In this document: positions 6,804 through 8,274 of the stretch, piece by piece
Position numbering within the stretch: position 1 is the first letter of the stretch
How the letters are laid out: each line of letters begins with the position of its first letter
From: Spirochaetia bacterium
GTDB taxonomy: Bacteria > Spirochaetota > Spirochaetia > Treponematales > Breznakiellaceae
DNA: 8,274 nucleotides
Reading direction: 5' to 3'
Assembly (NCBI GenBank): GCA_025997675.1
Contig: BNUX01000103.1
Coordinates: forward strand, 1-8,274
The notes under the pieces: model-generated
Database searches by the model: none
What the model saw: only the letters and a program-made list of their open reading frames with translations
What the model was told of the DNA's origin: nothing
Program-made: the position numbers and the translations under genes

Positions 6804-8274
6804 ATGAATGAACAAGCACTTTTAGGGGATGAGGCGGCTGCCCTTGGGGCCATCCACGCGGGGCTTTCCGCAGCCTACGGGTATCCCGGCACCCCCTCCA
6901 CCGAAATAATGGAATATCTGATTGACAACGCGGAAGCCTTTCACGCTTCCTGGTGTACCAACGAAAAGACCGCCCTGGAAGCGGCCCTGGGGACCTCCTT
7001 CGCGGGGAAGCGAGCCATGGTAACCATGAAACATGTGGGGCTGAACGTGGCCGCAGACCCCCTGATGAACGGCTCATTGCTGGGGATCAAGGGGGGCCTC
7101 GTTATCGCCGTGGCGGACGATCCGGGGATGCACAGTTCCCAGAACGAGCAGGACTCCCGGTTCTACGCCGCCTTCGCCTTTATCCCCTGCCTGGAACCCC
7201 GGAACCAGCAGGAGGCCTATACCATGACCCGGGAGGCCTTTGACCTTTCCGAGCGCTTCGGAGTCCCGGTACTCCTGCGCATGTGTACCCGGCTTTCCCA
7301 TGCCCGCGCTCAGATACGAACCGAACCGAAGCGGAATCAAAACCCTCTGTCTAAAACGGAGGACAAAACCCAGTGGATGCTCCTCCCGGCATACGCCAAG
7401 CGGAACTATATTTCGCTCATCGAAAAACAGACCGGCCTGGGGGAATGGTCGGCGGCCCACCCCGCCAATAAGCTGGAACTGGAGGGCCGGGATACCGGTC
7501 TGGCGGTGGTCACCTCCGGCCTGGGGGGGAACTACTACGAAGAAAACCTGGAGGACTTTGTCAAATCCCGTGGGGGGAAGATTCCTGCCCGGCTCCACAT
7601 CGGGGCTTACCCGCTTCCGGAGGAATCCATCCGCAAACTCTGTGAAAAGGCGGAACGGGTTATCGTTATAGAAGAAGGCCAGCCGGTTATCGAAGAACGG
7701 CTCCGGGGAATCCTACCCCAGCGCATTACTATAGAAGGAAGATTGGGCGGCAATGCTACGGTAAACCGGACCGGGGAACTGGACCCGGATGTGGTTCGCC
7801 GGGGCCTGGGGCTACCCCCACGGGCGAATGTTCTTAGCGACGTCGGGGTCTCCTTGCCGAAACTGCCGAGCCGCCCTCCCCAGCTCTGCCAAGGCTGCCC
7901 CCACGCGGACAGCTACGAGACCATCAAGAAGGCGGTCCAGGAATTAGACGGCGCCGAGGGGCATCCCAACACGGCCCTTAACGCCGACATCGGCTGCTAC
8001 GCCCTGGGGGCACTGCCCCCCTACTCCGTGCCGGAATCCATCGTCTGCATGGGGGCGTCGGTGGGCATGGCCCGTGGCGCGGCGGAAGCGGGGCTCAAAT
8101 ACGCCATCGGCATCATCGGGGACTCCACCTTCCTCCATTCGGGGATCACCGCGCTGATAGACGCCATCGCTGCCAACGCTCCCATGACCCTGGTTATCCT
8201 GGACAACTCCATCGTGGCCATGACCGGCTGTCAGCAGACCATGTTGGGCTCGGACAAACTCCGCCCCCTCATCC
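6804..8274 (+). CDS. iorA: Indolepyruvate:ferredoxin oxidoreductase, alpha subunit (3' end beyond the window)
   Basis: The frame from ATG 6804 is open for 490 codons to the right edge. The family is about 580-640 residues, so what is missing should be the end of the TPP domain and the C-terminal ferredoxin-like domain with two [4Fe-4S] clusters. The enzyme oxidatively decarboxylates indolepyruvate and other aryl-2-oxo acids to acyl-CoA with reduction of ferredoxin, in the cytoplasm of anaerobes. Visible marks are GYPGTPSTEI (26-35), Glu54 in the pyrimidine-binding TNEK, CQGCPH (362-367), and the TPP/Mg motif GDSTFLHSG (439-447) with Asn468 in LDNS and MTGCQQT (473-479). The domain order (pyrimidine domain, linker domain around 230-340, TPP domain) matches IorA and differs from the separately encoded pyruvate oxidoreductases. 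The beta subunit gene iorB is expected just downstream. Start choice: no other ATG or GTG nearby is in frame, although the start lacks a Shine-Dalgarno site. Confidence 0.93.
   Translation, partial: MNEQALLGDEAAALGAIHAGLSAAYGYPGTPSTEIMEYLIDNAEAFHASWCTNEKTALEAALGTSFAGKRAMVTMKHVGLNVAADPLMNGSLLGIKGGLVIAVADDPGMHSSQNEQDSRFYAAFAFIPCLEPRNQQEAYTMTREAFDLSERFGVPVLLRMCTRLSHARAQIRTEPKRNQNPLSKTEDKTQWMLLPAYAKRNYISLIEKQTGLGEWSAAHPANKLELEGRDTGLAVVTSGLGGNYYEENLEDFVKSRGGKIPARLHIGAYPLPEESIRKLCEKAERVIVIEEGQPVIEERLRGILPQRITIEGRLGGNATVNRTGELDPDVVRRGLGLPPRANVLSDVGVSLPKLPSRPPQLCQGCPHADSYETIKKAVQELDGAEGHPNTALNADIGCYALGALPPYSVPESIVCMGASVGMARGAAEAGLKYAIGIIGDSTFLHSGITALIDAIAANAPMTLVILDNSIVAMTGCQQTMLGSDKLRPLI

Noticed and set aside
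1..8274. tRNA, rRNA, insertion sequence, CRISPR array or attachment site.
   Set aside because: The window is almost fully covered by five genes. The longest gap is 98 bases, and no clover-leaf, terminal inverted repeats, transposase motifs or regularly spaced repeats were seen.

Overview
The window is a GC-rich, densely coded bacterial chromosome segment. It holds five protein genes and no RNA genes, mobile elements or CRISPR array. The gene content suggests a spirochaete, most likely a Treponema-like lineage of the animal or termite gut. The grounds are a large exported protein of Ig-like modules, a GT4 glycosyltransferase of the diacylglycerol-glycosyltransferase type, a sodium/solute symporter, and an indolepyruvate:ferredoxin oxidoreductase typical of anaerobes. 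This placement is inference from gene types and was not tested by any search.

Layout. The left two thirds reads on the minus strand. From right to left it holds a GT4 glycosyltransferase (start 5211), a compact DEAD-box RNA helicase six bases further on (4047-2857), and, after a 98-base gap with its own promoter and Shine-Dalgarno site, a very long modular Ig-like exported protein. That protein starts at 2758 and runs off the left edge; 919 residues are visible without a stop. The right third reads on the plus strand: a sodium:solute symporter (5276-6763), then after 40 bases iorA, the alpha subunit of indolepyruvate:ferredoxin oxidoreductase (from 6804, cut by the right edge before its ferredoxin-like domain).

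The two arms diverge from a 64-base region (5212-5275) in which promoter-like elements for both strands overlap. The glycosyltransferase and iorA both lack a clear Shine-Dalgarno site. Each has a -10-like hexamer exactly six bases before its ATG, as expected for leaderless mRNAs. The symporter and the Ig-like gene have textbook AAGGAG sites.

How they work together. The minus-strand genes look like envelope and housekeeping functions: glycolipid synthesis, RNA remodelling, and a large periplasmic or surface protein. The plus-strand pair may link uptake of an organic solute to ferredoxin-dependent oxidation of aromatic 2-oxo acids, but the symporter's substrate cannot be read from sequence. I found no convincing new defence, mobile or RNA-based system. 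The points most worth following are the paired leaderless starts, the cysteine-free Ig-like giant with an acidic insert, and the altered RNA-contact motifs of the helicase.
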